From the NCBI RefSeq assembly GCF_001574435.1, contig NZ_LOCN01000022.1, positions 18,793 through 82,792 on the forward strand: DNA of 64,000 nucleotides, in the 5' to 3' direction. The position numbers and the translations under genes are program-made. This DNA is from Moritella sp. JT01. GTDB lineage: Bacteria; Pseudomonadota; Gammaproteobacteria; Enterobacterales; Moritellaceae. Shown one piece after another: positions 34,342 through 44,278 of the stretch (position 1 is the stretch's first letter; each line of letters opens with the position of its first letter). The notes under the pieces were generated by a model. That model was not told the origin of the DNA, did no database searches, and saw nothing but the letters and a program-made list of their open reading frames with translations.

Positions 34342-36855
34342 TTAAACGATTTCGATTGGACCACCGAATCCATTAACGGCCGGTGCTTTACCTTTGAATT
34401 TCTCAAACTCTACCTGACATGTATTTGCCGAGGTTGCTTGCGCAAGTTCAGAGGTACCCACATCCATCGTTAAGTTGTTTGGATCGCCATAAGTACAAAG
34501 TGAGCCGATACTTTCGTCTTCAGGGCTATACCAAGCACCCTCTTCAATACGAATAACATTCACCGGGTAGTTATCATCAATTACTGCACCTGCTAGTAGC
34601 TGACCACGGTCGTTAAATACACGCACGATGTCACCGTCTTTAATGCCACGTTTCTTCGCGTCTGCGGAGTTCATGTAAACTGGTTCACGACCTTGAACTG
34701 TGTACGTTGCGCGGAATTTTTCTGATTCACACATTTGTGAATGCAGGCGTTTATTCGGGTGACAAGACTGCATCCATACAGGGAATTCAGCTGATTTCGG
34801 ACCACCGTGTGAACGTTCTGTTTTCTCGAACCACATAGGGTGGCCTTTACAGTGCTCATAACCAAAACGCGCAATCTTACGACTGTAAATTTCAATGAAA
34901 CCAGATGGTGTACCCAGTGCATTAACTTCAGGATCTTCACGGAAGTCGGCATGACGCGTCCAGTTTTCACCGTCACCAAAGTGGAAGTAACCTTCTTTCC
35001 AAAATTCATGGAAGTCAGGCATATCCCATTTTCCAACATTCGCATCTTTTGATTTGTTATACAGCGTTTCTAACCACTGAACTTCACTCTTACCTTGAGT
35101 ATACTCTTTGCTCTTGCCCCAACGTTTCGTTAATTCAGTAAAGATCTCAAAGTCAGTTTTAGATTGGAATAGCGGGTCAACTAGCTTCTTCATACCCAGT
35201 AAACCTTTCGCACGGTATGAACCATAGATATCTAAATCGTTACGTTCGTACTGCGTACAAGCTGGTAACACGATATCAGAAAAACGACACGTTGCTGTCC
35301 AGTTATAATCAATCGCGATCACAGTTTCCAGTTTCTGGAATGCCGCTTTCATGTTGTTGCGATCTTGATGACGATGCCAAGGGTTACAACCCGTGAATAC
35401 CATCATTTTGATATCAGGGAAGGTGATTTTTGAACCATTGGCATCAATCACTTTACCTGGATTTTTCAGCGCATCAACAAAGCGTGCTACAGGGATCGTA
35501 GAACTCGCGCCTTTGAAGTCTTTGCTTTCGTGACGTGGTTTTTGGCCTGAATCTGGGTTACGAGGGAATGAACCCGCACCAACTGCACCAGAAGTAGGTA
35601 CACCAATAGAGCTATAGTGATGACCATAGCTGATGCCACCGCCAGGTAGGCCGATTTGACCAATCATGGCAGCTAATACCGCGCCCATCCAATATGGTTG
35701 TTCACCATGTTCCTGACGTTGAATTGACCAGCCAAATAAGAATTGAGTACGACCGTTAGTAATTAAACGAGCGAAGTCACGGATGTCATCAGGCGATACA
35801 CCACAAATTTCGCTCGCCCATTCAGGCGTTTTCTCAACTTTATCTTCTGTTTCACCCTGCACGTATTTCAAGAATTCTTCAAAACCAAGTGCATAAGTAT
35901 CTAAGAATTTCTTATCATGTAGATCTTCTTTTACCATAGTGTGTGCTACAGCAAGCATAAACGGTACATCGGTATGTGGATTGATGTATCTGTGTTCATT
36001 ACCTAAGAAGTTTTGCGTTTTGTTCTTAACCGGATCAACACTGATCACGCGGATTTTCTTTTCAGCAACTTTATCTTTTAGCGCTTCCAGATATTCAAAA
36101 CTATCATGGGTTTCACAGTTCCAACCTACTTGTAGGTTTTTCACTGGATCCGTTGCCCATAAGATAATGGTTTTACTATTATCTAGAATTAACTGCCATG
36201 ATGTACCCGGTGCATATACTTCTGTCGAACCAAGTACGTAAGGCAAAATTGTTTGACCGGCGCCCGTTGAGTAATCGCCAACATCTTTTACTGACGCACC
36301 GTGCATTGCGATTGCACGCGCCATGTGGCTACCACAGCTATGTAGTTGACCTGTTGCACGCCAACCGTTAGCACCTGTATGTAGACCTGATGGACCATAC
36401 GTATTCTGAACACGTTCTAATTCTTCGTAGAACATGTCTAACGCTTGATCCCAAGTAACACGGATGAAGCGATTATCACCACGTTGTGTTGTATCACTCT
36501 TCTCACGGTTCAGATACCAATCTAAACGAACCATAGGGTAACGAACACGTGATGGACTATAAATAATCCCTTCAATGCCTTGCAGCATGTCCGTTGGATA
36601 TTTATCTAACTCAAAGGCTTTAACTTCTGTAACCTTGCCGCCGTGGATTTTAGCGCGGAATGCCCCCCAGTGCGAACCAGTTAACCTCCATTCAGCACGC
36701 TCAGCCATCGTTGCTGCGTTTGCTGTTTTTGGTACTAATAAACTAGGACCAATCACCGCCACTGCTGATGTTGCCATCACACCTTTTAGAAAAGAGCGAC
36801 GACTGACAGATACATTTTCATTTTTAGACTTTTTGTCTTTATTAAACATAGTCAT
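34342..36855 (-). CDS. torA: Trimethylamine-N-oxide reductase TorA
   Basis: Periplasmic bis-MGD molybdoenzyme (837 aa from the chosen start) that reduces TMAO, a respiratory acceptor and osmolyte abundant in marine animals. A twin-arginine signal (SRRSFLKG) leads the protein. The Mo-ligand Ser lies in the GDYSTGAGQ segment, and no N-terminal Fe-S cysteines are present, as expected for the DMSO/TMAO reductase family. ATG at 36855 is chosen, with AGAG upstream; an ATG at 36879 overlaps torC and one at 36849 is also possible. The chaperone gene torD is not adjacent. Confidence 0.94.
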   Translation of the reverse strand: MTMFNKDKKSKNENVSVSRRSFLKGVMATSAVAVIGPSLLVPKTANAATMAERAEWRLTGSHWGAFRAKIHGGKVTEVKAFELDKYPTDMLQGIEGIIYSPSRVRYPMVRLDWYLNREKSDTTQRGDNRFIRVTWDQALDMFYEELERVQNTYGPSGLHTGANGWRATGQLHSCGSHMARAIAMHGASVKDVGDYSTGAGQTILPYVLGSTEVYAPGTSWQLILDNSKTIILWATDPVKNLQVGWNCETHDSFEYLEALKDKVAEKKIRVISVDPVKNKTQNFLGNEHRYINPHTDVPFMLAVAHTMVKEDLHDKKFLDTYALGFEEFLKYVQGETEDKVEKTPEWASEICGVSPDDIRDFARLITNGRTQFLFGWSIQRQEHGEQPYWMGAVLAAMIGQIGLPGGGISYGHHYSSIGVPTSGAVGAGSFPRNPDSGQKPRHESKDFKGASSTIPVARFVDALKNPGKVIDANGSKITFPDIKMMVFTGCNPWHRHQDRNNMKAAFQKLETVIAIDYNWTATCRFSDIVLPACTQYERNDLDIYGSYRAKGLLGMKKLVDPLFQSKTDFEIFTELTKRWGKSKEYTQGKSEVQWLETLYNKSKDANVGKWDMPDFHEFWKEGYFHFGDGENWTRHADFREDPEVNALGTPSGFIEIYSRKIARFGYEHCKGHPMWFEKTERSHGGPKSAEFPVWMQSCHPNKRLHSQMCESEKFRATYTVQGREPVYMNSADAKKRGIKDGDIVRVFNDRGQLLAGAVIDDNYPVNVIRIEEGAWYSPEDESIGSLCTYGDPNNLTMDVGTSELAQATSANTCQVEFEKFKGKAPAVNGFGGPIEIV

Positions 36856-36868
36856 ACTTCTCTTTGAA

Positions 36869-38062
36869 TTAGTGAGCATCTTTGCTGTAATCTGATGAAT
36901 GGTTTTGTAGATACTTCAAGATAACATCATGTGTATCACCATCTAAGTTCACAAAACCTTGCATGCCAGCAAACATACCAACCCACGTATTTGCATCGAA
37001 ATGAGCTTCTGCTGGTTGGGTATGACAAACACTACATGTGGTTTGGTAAGCCTCTTTCGCGTAATCCCAAATGTTTTGTAGGTTCTCTTCATACCCTTTC
37101 TTATCAACCCATAATGTGAACGTTACTTGTTCCCAAGGTAGACCCGTTAAATCATCTTCTCTCTTATCACCACGTACGAATAACGATTCATCTTGTGATG
37201 CTTCTTTTGACAATGTTGCTTGTACAATATTTTTAGCAAAATCAAAGTACAGTACGCGACCGTAACCTTTGGCTTTATGCCAAGTCACTAATTCAATTTC
37301 CAGACGTTGACCAGACTCAGCGATAACTTTAAACTTAGTCGCAGGTGTTAATACACCCAGGTACTCAGGTTCTTTATCATCTATATAAAGTGGTGTTTGC
37401 ACCAGAGAATAGTACTCTTTACCAATTTCAAATGAGTGACCTTCCAGGTTTCTCGCCATTTTACCCAGTTCACTGATTGCAGATGTATCCATTTCAGGTA
37501 GGTGGTGGGCAATACCTTTATGACAATCTAAACAAGATTGATCACGTTCTGCCGCTTTACGCATTTGTACTTGCGCACGTTCAGACATTTTGGTGAAATC
37601 CATGCTCTTATAATCATGACAGTTTTTACATTCTAAAGAACCGTTGGCTTTAAATCGAGCCCATTCGTTTTGCGCTAAGTGTAAACGCTTAGATTCGAAT
37701 TTTTCTTTCGTATTCACCGTACCCAATAACCAACCAAATACGTCTTTACTCGCACGCGCTTTGGCTGCGATTTTGTTTTGCCAGCGATGGGGAACATGGC
37801 AATCAGGGCAAGTAGCACGGACACCACTACGGTTTGACCAGTGAACCGTAGTTTGAATTTCTTGATAGTTATTTTCTCTCATACTGTGACAAGAAATACA
37901 AAATGCTTCTGTATTTGTCGCTTCTAGCGCGGTATTGAAACCACCCCAGAAAATAACGCCCGCAATAAAAGCAGCACAAGTCACAACACCTAAAGAGATA
38001 TGTTTACTTGGTTTATTAAACACACGCCAAGAGCGAGCGATTATAGAGAATAATTTTTTCAT
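36869..38062 (-). CDS. torC: Pentahaem c-type cytochrome TorC
   Basis: Membrane-anchored cytochrome (397 aa) that passes electrons from menaquinol to TorA. One N-terminal transmembrane helix (about residues 20-42) is followed by a NapC/NirT-type domain with four CxxCH sites (CISCH, CPDCH, CKNCH, CLDCH) and a C-terminal domain with a fifth (CSVCH). Five haems and this length define TorC rather than NapC. It ends 13 bp before the torA start. Confidence 0.95.
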   Translation of the reverse strand: MKKLFSIIARSWRVFNKPSKHISLGVVTCAAFIAGVIFWGGFNTALEATNTEAFCISCHSMRENNYQEIQTTVHWSNRSGVRATCPDCHVPHRWQNKIAAKARASKDVFGWLLGTVNTKEKFESKRLHLAQNEWARFKANGSLECKNCHDYKSMDFTKMSERAQVQMRKAAERDQSCLDCHKGIAHHLPEMDTSAISELGKMARNLEGHSFEIGKEYYSLVQTPLYIDDKEPEYLGVLTPATKFKVIAESGQRLEIELVTWHKAKGYGRVLYFDFAKNIVQATLSKEASQDESLFVRGDKREDDLTGLPWEQVTFTLWVDKKGYEENLQNIWDYAKEAYQTTCSVCHTQPAEAHFDANTWVGMFAGMQGFVNLDGDTHDVILKYLQNHSSDYSKDAH

Positions 38063-38090
38063 TACTGTAATACCTGGATAATTAGTAATT

Positions 38091-38133
38091 GATTAATTTG
38101 ATTAATTTGATTAATTTGATTAATTTGATTAAT
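38091..38133. repeat. 9-bp tandem repeat between torE and torC
   Basis: GATTAATTT occurs four times in perfect tandem (38091-38126), followed by a partial fifth copy. On the minus strand the last copy holds the torE stop codon. The array fills most of the 66-bp gap between torE and torC and is a likely site of copy-number change. Confidence 0.92.
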
Positions 38134-38302
38134 GCGTAGGTAGGCCAAAAAGGATATGACTCATCCAAATGACAAACCCATAACCAAATACACTAACGGT
38201 TGCGAGGATTGGAAATAAGAACACCGTTAAGAAGACAAATAACTTCCATTCGGCCTTCTTCTCGACTTTCTTGACCTCTACATTGCTTGCTTGTTGTTTC
38301 AT
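38129..38302 (-). CDS. torE: TorE/NapE-family small membrane protein
   Basis: A 57-residue protein with a charged N-terminus rich in Lys and Glu and one transmembrane helix. The segment EWKLFVFLTVFLFPILATVSV and then GYGFVIWMSHILFGLP matches the NapE/TorE pattern. AGGAA lies 6 nt before the ATG. It precedes torC and torA, giving the torECA order known from marine gammaproteobacteria. Its exact role is not established; it probably supports TorC or the quinol step in the inner membrane. Confidence 0.88.
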   Translation of the reverse strand: MKQQASNVEVKKVEKKAEWKLFVFLTVFLFPILATVSVFGYGFVIWMSHILFGLPTH

Positions 38303-38459
38303 CTCAAATTCCTGCAGCTAGATGATATATAAAATTAGAGTTTAGGACAGTGTAAAGCAAGGTCAAGAAAGATTAATTGCAGCAGATCAAGGAAAGGTTA
38401 TTTTATAAAACAAATAAGTATTTTTTTAGTGTCAAATTGTAACTAAACACAGCGGTGCG

Positions 38460-39038
38460 CTATTTTCGTCTACTAGATAGCAGGAGTATCACTAAAAAAG
38501 CATATATAATGGGTTCAATCCAGCCGGACTTCACCGACAGATAATAATGAACGGGGGTTAAAACTGCAGATAAATATATGAAATTGTGTAACTTTTGCCA
38601 ATTCCTCCGCATTTTACGACGTATCCACATTGGCGAAGTTAACGCTAACAGCAGTAAAATTATAAACGCGATCATGCCTAGCCAGATATACGGGCGTTTT
38701 ACCAATTCTTGGAAAAATAAACCTAGATCCCAGCCTAAATCTAGCCAAGCAAAAGCAACTAAATGTAGCGTTGCATAAAAGAAACAGTATAAACCGACCA
38801 GGCGACGGGTTGAGATCAACAACCCTTCTTTGTAGCGCTTTGCCAAAGGTGAAATAACCAAGGTGGCGAGTAATAAATTTAATGCGCCTTTACCCAAAAA
38901 ATGGATCACTGCTTGCACAGGGTCGCCACCCAATGCATCAGCATCAATTGCTAACCCGAGATATACTAATGGCATAATGGCCAGTACATGAATATAAGCC
39001 TTCAGATACGGCATATGCTTGTAGGTCAGCATTGGCAT
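38460..39038 (-). CDS. msrQ: Haem-binding membrane subunit MsrQ
   Basis: A 192-residue b-type-haem membrane protein (formerly YedZ) that transfers electrons from quinol to MsrP. It has about six hydrophobic helices and the conserved histidines near GKGALNLL, FYATLHLV and WQKLHNFIYL. It begins 3 bp after msrP stops, the standard msrPQ arrangement. Confidence 0.94.
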   Translation of the reverse strand: MPMLTYKHMPYLKAYIHVLAIMPLVYLGLAIDADALGGDPVQAVIHFLGKGALNLLLATLVISPLAKRYKEGLLISTRRLVGLYCFFYATLHLVAFAWLDLGWDLGLFFQELVKRPYIWLGMIAFIILLLLALTSPMWIRRKMRRNWQKLHNFIYLSAVLTPVHYYLSVKSGWIEPIIYAFLVILLLSSRRK

Positions 39039-39040
39039 AA

Positions 39041-40063
39041 TTAAATGTACCTCTTCAGATCCATCCCACGATACAGGTCAGCAACTTCGTCAGCGTAGCC
39101 ATTGAAAGGTAATGTTTTTATGCGTTTAGATGTAAAAATGCTGCCATTACCGATACGACGCTCTGATGCTTGGCTCCAACGCGGATGGTCTACAGCAGGA
39201 TTCACGTTAGCATAAAAACCATATTCACGTGCAGCAAGGCGATTCCAAGTGGTTGGTGGTTCTTGTTCGAGTAAGTGAATTTTAACAATTGATTTAATGC
39301 CTTTAAAACCATACTTCCACGGCACAACTAAACGAATAGGCGCACCATTTTGCGGCGCGAGGGTTTTACCAAACGCACCAACAGACAAGATAGTTAACGG
39401 ATGCATCGCTTCATCAATACGCAATCCTTCAACATAGGGCCAATCCAGACTACCGCCTAAATAAGAAGATGCTTGTCCCGGCATTTGTTCCGGATCATAT
39501 AAGGTTTCAAACGCGACATATTTAGCTTTTGATGTTGGATTGGCTTTTTTGATAATTTCCGCTAGTGAAAAACCTGTCCACGGGATCACCATCGACCAAG
39601 CTTCCACACAACGCATACGGTAAATCCGCTCTTCCAAATCCGCCACTTTAAATAAATCATCGTAGCCGAAAGTAATTTCTTTTTCCACCGCACCGGTGAT
39701 CGTCAACGTCCATGGCTCAACTTTAAAATTCTGAGCATTTTTTTGTGGGTCTGTTTTCGCCGTGCCAAACTCATAAAAATTATTATGTGACAGTACTTTT
39801 TTCTCAGGCGTCCAGATCTCACCATCGGCGTAATCTTTACTGCCAATGAGTGTCAATGGCGATTGCACAAACGCCTGACTGCGGGCTTTTTTCTTACCGC
39901 TATCAAAAATATCGAAGATGCTGGCTTGTGCTGGACTCGCAGCGGCCAAACCAACACCAGCAAGGCCTAATTGCTTGAGGAATTGTCGACGTTGCTGATA
40001 AACAGGTTCCGCAACAACATCATTTTCACTTGCTTGAGATTTTTTTTTACACTTAATAATCAT
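39041..40063 (-). CDS. msrP: Periplasmic methionine-sulfoxide reductase catalytic subunit MsrP
   Basis: Molybdopterin enzyme (340 aa, formerly YedY) that repairs oxidised methionine in periplasmic proteins. The twin-arginine signal ([13 protein letters not shown]) is near the N-terminus. The Mo-ligand Cys lies in [15 protein letters not shown], and [14 protein letters not shown] is a family signature. ATG at 40063 has AGGT upstream and gives the E. coli length; an ATG at 40102 has no ribosome-binding site. It shares the Tat and molybdenum-cofactor requirement with TorA nearby. Confidence 0.95.
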   Translation of the reverse strand: MIIKCKKKSQASENDVVAEPVYQQRRQFLKQLGLAGVGLAAASPAQASIFDIFDSGKKKARSQAFVQSPLTLIGSKDYADGEIWTPEKKVLSHNNFYEFGTAKTDPQKNAQNFKVEPWTLTITGAVEKEITFGYDDLFKVADLEERIYRMRCVEAWSMVIPWTGFSLAEIIKKANPTSKAKYVAFETLYDPEQMPGQASSYLGGSLDWPYVEGLRIDEAMHPLTILSVGAFGKTLAPQNGAPIRLVVPWKYGFKGIKSIVKIHLLEQEPPTTWNRLAAREYGFYANVNPAVDHPRWSQASERRIGNGSIFTSKRIKTLPFNGYADEVADLYRGMDLKRYI

Positions 40064-40210
40064 TCCGTTACCTGCTTGGTTAACTTCCCATATACTAATC
40101 ATGAGCTATTTAAGCAAATTGTTCATCACAGAATTATCACAATAGCGGCACAATTTGATCTAAATGCAGCACCGCCTTATATAAATACGGGAATCGCTAT
40201 CAGTTTTCGA

Positions 40211-42160
40211 TCATGATTTTTTATAAGTCCGTTTTTTGGCTGGTTTTTTCTTAAACCGTCCACCTGCTGGTTTGCCGCTTGAAAGACCACGTAAACCATC
40301 AGGTAGCGTTGCTTTAGCCTGCTCAATCATGCCTGCTAGCTGTTGTAATAAACCGCCCATAAAATGCTGGTAGCTGGCTTCTTTTTTACTGATACCATCA
40401 AGTACAGATTCCCATTGAGCAGTCATATCCGGTAAGGTCGCCGATTCAGGTAAAGCATTAATCAAGCCTTTACCCGCGTCTGTGGATAAAATAAGTTTGT
40501 TATTACGTACCAAGAAGTTACGTCTAAATAATAATTCAATAATCCCCGCACGCGTGGCTTCGGTGCCGAGCCCATCGGTGTCTTTTAAGATCTTGCGGAT
40601 CTCACTGTCTTTGACATAACGAGAGATCCCGGTCATCGCCGCAAGTAAAGTGGCATCACTAAAATGTTTCGGTGGTTGAGTTTGTTTTTCAACACACTCA
40701 GCGTGTTGGCATAATACCTGTTCACCTTGTTTAATGGTCGGTAATTGCGCGGCTAATTCTTTCTCAGCTTCAGTTTGCTTGGCATTACTTGTTGCTGATT
40801 TCGGAAATAATATTTTCCAGCCTTGTTTTAAGGTCATTTTGGCTTTGGCGATAAACAAACCACCTGCGATAGTTATTTCTGCAACCGTATCTGCGTATTC
40901 ATAAGGCGGATAAAATTGACACAAATATTGCCTTGCGACTAATTCATAAATGTTTTTTTCACTGCTATTGAGACGCTCTACACTGCTGCTTTTTTCGGTG
41001 GGGATAATAGCATGGTGGGCCTCAACCTTACTGTCATTCCAGACTTTGCTACGTAAGCCTTGATCGGCATTTAAGGCCGCTTGCTGCAATGATCCACTGG
41101 TTTTGGCTATTGCGCTAATCACACTACCACGGTGCCCGTAATGTTCCTTGGGTAAATAACGACTGTCTGAACGTGGATAAGTAATGAGTTTATGGCGTTC
41201 GTACAATGCTTGGCAGGTATCTAATACTTGCTGTGCACTCATACCAAAACGTTTCGCACCATCAATTTGCAGTGAAGAAAGGTTATATGGCAGTGGCGCG
41301 GCTTGTTGTTTATTTTTCTTTTCCAACTTAGTGACTTCGCCCGTTTGGCCCTGGACGCGACTAACTACATTCTCAGCCAGTTTTTTTACCAGTACCCGAC
41401 CGTCTTCATCCATATACGGACGACAAGCTTCACTCGGTTTCCACTTAGCGGTGAACATCTCTTGCTGCTGGGTTTGTAAATGCACCAACACTTCATAAAA
41501 AGGTTTACTGACGAAGTTAGCGATCTCGATATCACGTCTCACCACTAAACCCAAAATCGGGGTTTGTACGCGCCCGACAGACAACACACCTTGGTAACCA
41601 ACTTTTTGCCCCTGTAGCGTATAAGCCCGAGTCATATTCATGCCATATAACCAATCTGCACGCGAGCGCGCTAATGCCGACACCGATAAAGGAATAAAGT
41701 CACTGTTTGGTTGCATATTATTCAGGGCTTTTGTCACTGCTGCCGGGTTAAGGTCGCTGATCAATAAACGTTGGGCAGTATTTTTCTTTTTCGCGGGGGT
41801 TTTAAGAAATTCAATCACCTCATCCACCAACAATTGCCCTTCTCGATCCGGATCGCCAGCATGCACAAGACTCGTGGCCTTTTTAACCAGCCCTCTTAAT
41901 ACGGTCAGTTGTTTACTGGTATTGGGTTTTTTCTTCAGTTGCCAGGTTTCAGGTACGATCGGCAGGTGTTCTAACCGCCATTTTTTAAACGCTTCATCGT
42001 ATGCATCCGGCTCTGCTTGTTCGAGTAAATGGCCAATACACCAAGACACCACATCTCCGTTACCTACTTCAATATAACCTTGTTGTTTTTTATGGGGTTT
42101 AGGTAATACATCGGCAATAGCACGACCAAGGCTGGGTTTTTCGGCAATATAAAGTTTCAT
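40211..42160 (-). CDS. topB: DNA topoisomerase III
   Basis: Type IA topoisomerase (649 aa) that decatenates and unlinks replication intermediates. The Toprim segment starts MKLYIAEKPSLGRAIADVL and includes HAGDPDREGQLLVDEV with its metal-binding acids. The catalytic Tyr is in LITYPRSDSRYLP. A Lys/Gly-rich basic C-terminal tail (about 20 residues) replaces zinc fingers, as in TopB. It is a single gene, convergent to none. Confidence 0.96.
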   Translation of the reverse strand: MKLYIAEKPSLGRAIADVLPKPHKKQQGYIEVGNGDVVSWCIGHLLEQAEPDAYDEAFKKWRLEHLPIVPETWQLKKKPNTSKQLTVLRGLVKKATSLVHAGDPDREGQLLVDEVIEFLKTPAKKKNTAQRLLISDLNPAAVTKALNNMQPNSDFIPLSVSALARSRADWLYGMNMTRAYTLQGQKVGYQGVLSVGRVQTPILGLVVRRDIEIANFVSKPFYEVLVHLQTQQQEMFTAKWKPSEACRPYMDEDGRVLVKKLAENVVSRVQGQTGEVTKLEKKNKQQAAPLPYNLSSLQIDGAKRFGMSAQQVLDTCQALYERHKLITYPRSDSRYLPKEHYGHRGSVISAIAKTSGSLQQAALNADQGLRSKVWNDSKVEAHHAIIPTEKSSSVERLNSSEKNIYELVARQYLCQFYPPYEYADTVAEITIAGGLFIAKAKMTLKQGWKILFPKSATSNAKQTEAEKELAAQLPTIKQGEQVLCQHAECVEKQTQPPKHFSDATLLAAMTGISRYVKDSEIRKILKDTDGLGTEATRAGIIELLFRRNFLVRNNKLILSTDAGKGLINALPESATLPDMTAQWESVLDGISKKEASYQHFMGGLLQQLAGMIEQAKATLPDGLRGLSSGKPAGGRFKKKPAKKRTYKKS

Positions 42161-42318
42161 GATATTAGCAATTACGGACTGTATGAATAAACAGTTAATG
42201 TAGCTAATTTCGACGTGTAAGTCTATGACTTAAAAATGGGGGATATAAGTGAGAATAGATTAACGTATTAAACGGAAACGGATACGTTAATCTGTTATCG
42301 ATAAGCAGCGTGATTAAA

Positions 42319-42789
42319 TTACACGATTGCGCGGCCTAAATATTCAACTAAAGCCTCAGAAAGGTTTAACCATTCATCTTCAGGAACATATGCACTCGGA
42401 TCATCTTCATCATACTCACCGAACTCTTCCCAATATACTTCACGCACTGCACACGCAAATTCATTGTTTAATTCGGCCATTTCGGCAATGCTGCCAAACC
42501 AAATAATATGGCGTAAATCGACCGTTAACTCATTCACGTTTTCGATCCATTCCGCATCTGAGTACGCTTGTTCTTGCAGTACTTTAAAGCGCTGTTTTGC
42601 TGCATAAACTAACTCGCCGTCCATTTCGCCGGTGTCAGCCAAAATATCTAGATACTCATCATAAATAAACTCAACGGCCTGTTCGCGGCTATTACACCAG
42701 TGTAGCTTAGTGCCTCTGCTGCCTAATACTGATGCATTGTACGAATCATCAATATGCACGATAGCCCAGCTATCTGTAGATCTACTCAT
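42319..42789 (-). CDS. Unrecognised acidic protein of 156 residues
   Basis: I do not recognise this family. The protein is strongly acidic (many Asp/Glu, with EYDEDDPSAYVPEDEW near the end), rich in Trp and Tyr, and has no signal peptide or transmembrane helix. An AAGAG-type ribosome-binding site lies before the ATG. It lies between topB and the divergent YeeZ-like gene. The composition is that of a small cytoplasmic regulatory or DNA-mimic-like protein, but that is speculation. Confidence 0.7.
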   Translation of the reverse strand: MSRSTDSWAIVHIDDSYNASVLGSRGTKLHWCNSREQAVEFIYDEYLDILADTGEMDGELVYAAKQRFKVLQEQAYSDAEWIENVNELTVDLRHIIWFGSIAEMAELNNEFACAVREVYWEEFGEYDEDDPSAYVPEDEWLNLSEALVEYLGRAIV

Positions 42790-42886
42790 GGTTTTCTCTT
42801 TAGTTTATGTAACGACAGATTATCAATCGCTATTATAACCAAAAATCGTTACGCTTGTATCTAACTAGATAATACAGGCAACGGAT

Positions 42887-43717
42887 ATGAGCACAAATAA
42901 ACAACCGAAAATTGCGATCATAGGCGCGGGCTGGTTAGGTAAACCGCTAGCACGACAGTTATTATCGCAAGACTATCAGCTTACAGTCAGTTGTAGCCAT
43001 ACCGAAAAAGCGGCAAGTTTAGTTTCTCAAGGTATTCCAGCAGTAAGCGCCACCCTTAGCGATGAACCACAAGGTGATTGGGCAAGCTTGTTAAGCAATA
43101 AAGATATTGCAATTTGCCTGTTGCCAGCCAGTAGAGGCAATCATGCAAATGCACCATTAGCGGTGCAAATTGAACAGTTGTTAGCGCTACTCAAAAAATA
43201 CCAAGTGGGCAAATTTATTTTTATTAGTTCCACCAGCATTTATCACAAAACAGACCAAGCATTGACCGAAACATCCCCCTTAAATTCAAGCAGTACTGTG
43301 TATGCGGCAGAACAGTTAATTCAGCAACAACAAAATATTGATTGCACCATTATCCGCTTTGCAGGGCTTATTAGCGAAGATAGAAATCCAACGCGAAGTT
43401 TATCGAAAAAGAGTACCGATGGACATATCTTTGACGCAGGAGAATCACCAGTAAACCTGATTCATCAACATGATGCCGTTGGGGTCATTGAGCAAGTGAT
43501 CAAACAACAATGTTGGGGAGAAGTATTCAATGCCTGTTGCGATCACCATCCCAGCAGACAAGATTTCTATCAGCAAGCAGCTAAACAACTGGGTATTACT
43601 ATTCCAAGCTTTACAGCTAAGAACAGCAAACCACATTGCATCATTGCCAACGAGAAGTTAAAGCAACGATTAAACTTCCAATTTACACATCAGTCAGCTA
43701 CAGATTTAGTAATTTAG
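42887..43717 (+). CDS. YeeZ-like NAD(P)-binding epimerase/dehydratase-family protein
   Basis: A 276-residue extended-SDR protein. The dinucleotide-binding loop IIGAGWLGKPLARQL is at residues 10-24, FISSTSIY supplies the conserved Ser, and a TVYAAEQLI segment has the Tyr but Ala in place of the usual Lys-spacing partner, so catalysis may differ from true epimerases. It resembles E. coli YeeZ. Its 3' end overlaps the convergent ygbA by 20 bp. The substrate is unknown. Confidence 0.8.
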   Translation: MSTNKQPKIAIIGAGWLGKPLARQLLSQDYQLTVSCSHTEKAASLVSQGIPAVSATLSDEPQGDWASLLSNKDIAICLLPASRGNHANAPLAVQIEQLLALLKKYQVGKFIFISSTSIYHKTDQALTETSPLNSSSTVYAAEQLIQQQQNIDCTIIRFAGLISEDRNPTRSLSKKSTDGHIFDAGESPVNLIHQHDAVGVIEQVIKQQCWGEVFNACCDHHPSRQDFYQQAAKQLGITIPSFTAKNSKPHCIIANEKLKQRLNFQFTHQSATDLVI

Positions 43718-44063
43718 GTTTTGGCATTTGACTTGGTTTGAGGCTATCAAAACAATATAATGACATGAGAATAGGATGACGAAACCAAATGCGCAGGCGG
43801 CCCCAACGAGAAATAGTCTTTACTTGTTTGGAGACAACAGGGGTATAACATACAGCAGTGCAGGTTGCACAGGTGGGTTTTTCTATACCACTTTCACAAA
43901 ATGCCAGTTTACGCGCGGTCATTTGTTGTAAACGTTCGCACTCACGACACACTTTACCTTGGTAAACATGATGCTGTTTACAGTACATAGTGATCATTGC
44001 ATTTTGCAGGCGCATTTCACGGTTTAAACGTGGCTGCGCTAAAGTTTCAGTAACTGTTTTCAT
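43698..44063 (-). CDS. ygbA: Nitrous-oxide-stimulated promoter family protein YgbA
   Basis: A 121-residue cytoplasmic protein of the YgbA family. Conserved cysteine pairs are visible: MYCKQHH, GKVCRECERLQ and KPTCATCTAVCY, followed by an RWGRLRIWFRHPIL segment. The E. coli gene is an NsrR target induced by nitric oxide and nitrite. No clear NsrR palindrome could be read upstream. The Cys/His pattern suggests metal or Fe-S binding. It overlaps the convergent SDR gene by 20 bp. Confidence 0.88.
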   Translation of the reverse strand: MKTVTETLAQPRLNREMRLQNAMITMYCKQHHVYQGKVCRECERLQQMTARKLAFCESGIEKPTCATCTAVCYTPVVSKQVKTISRWGRLRIWFRHPILMSLYCFDSLKPSQMPKPKLLNL

Positions 44064-44278
44064 CGTGTATCTATTTTATCTGTTCGCCAACTTAACGGTT
44101 CAATAAATCCGTTAATCTCTTGGTTCAACAATAAAATGAGTCTTGTATAAATTCAGAAGAGCGCAATTAGAACAGCAAAATAATCGAACTGCAAGACAAA
44201 AAAACAGGCGTTTAGTTTACATCCGTTTTTTTGCCTTACTCCATTATCATGCCACAATAACGCAATAATGTGTCTTAA

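Noticed and set aside
38303..38459. TorR boxes or an FNR site upstream of torE
   Set aside because: Only one half of an FNR-like TTGAT site and no repeated TorR decamers were seen; not strong enough to call.
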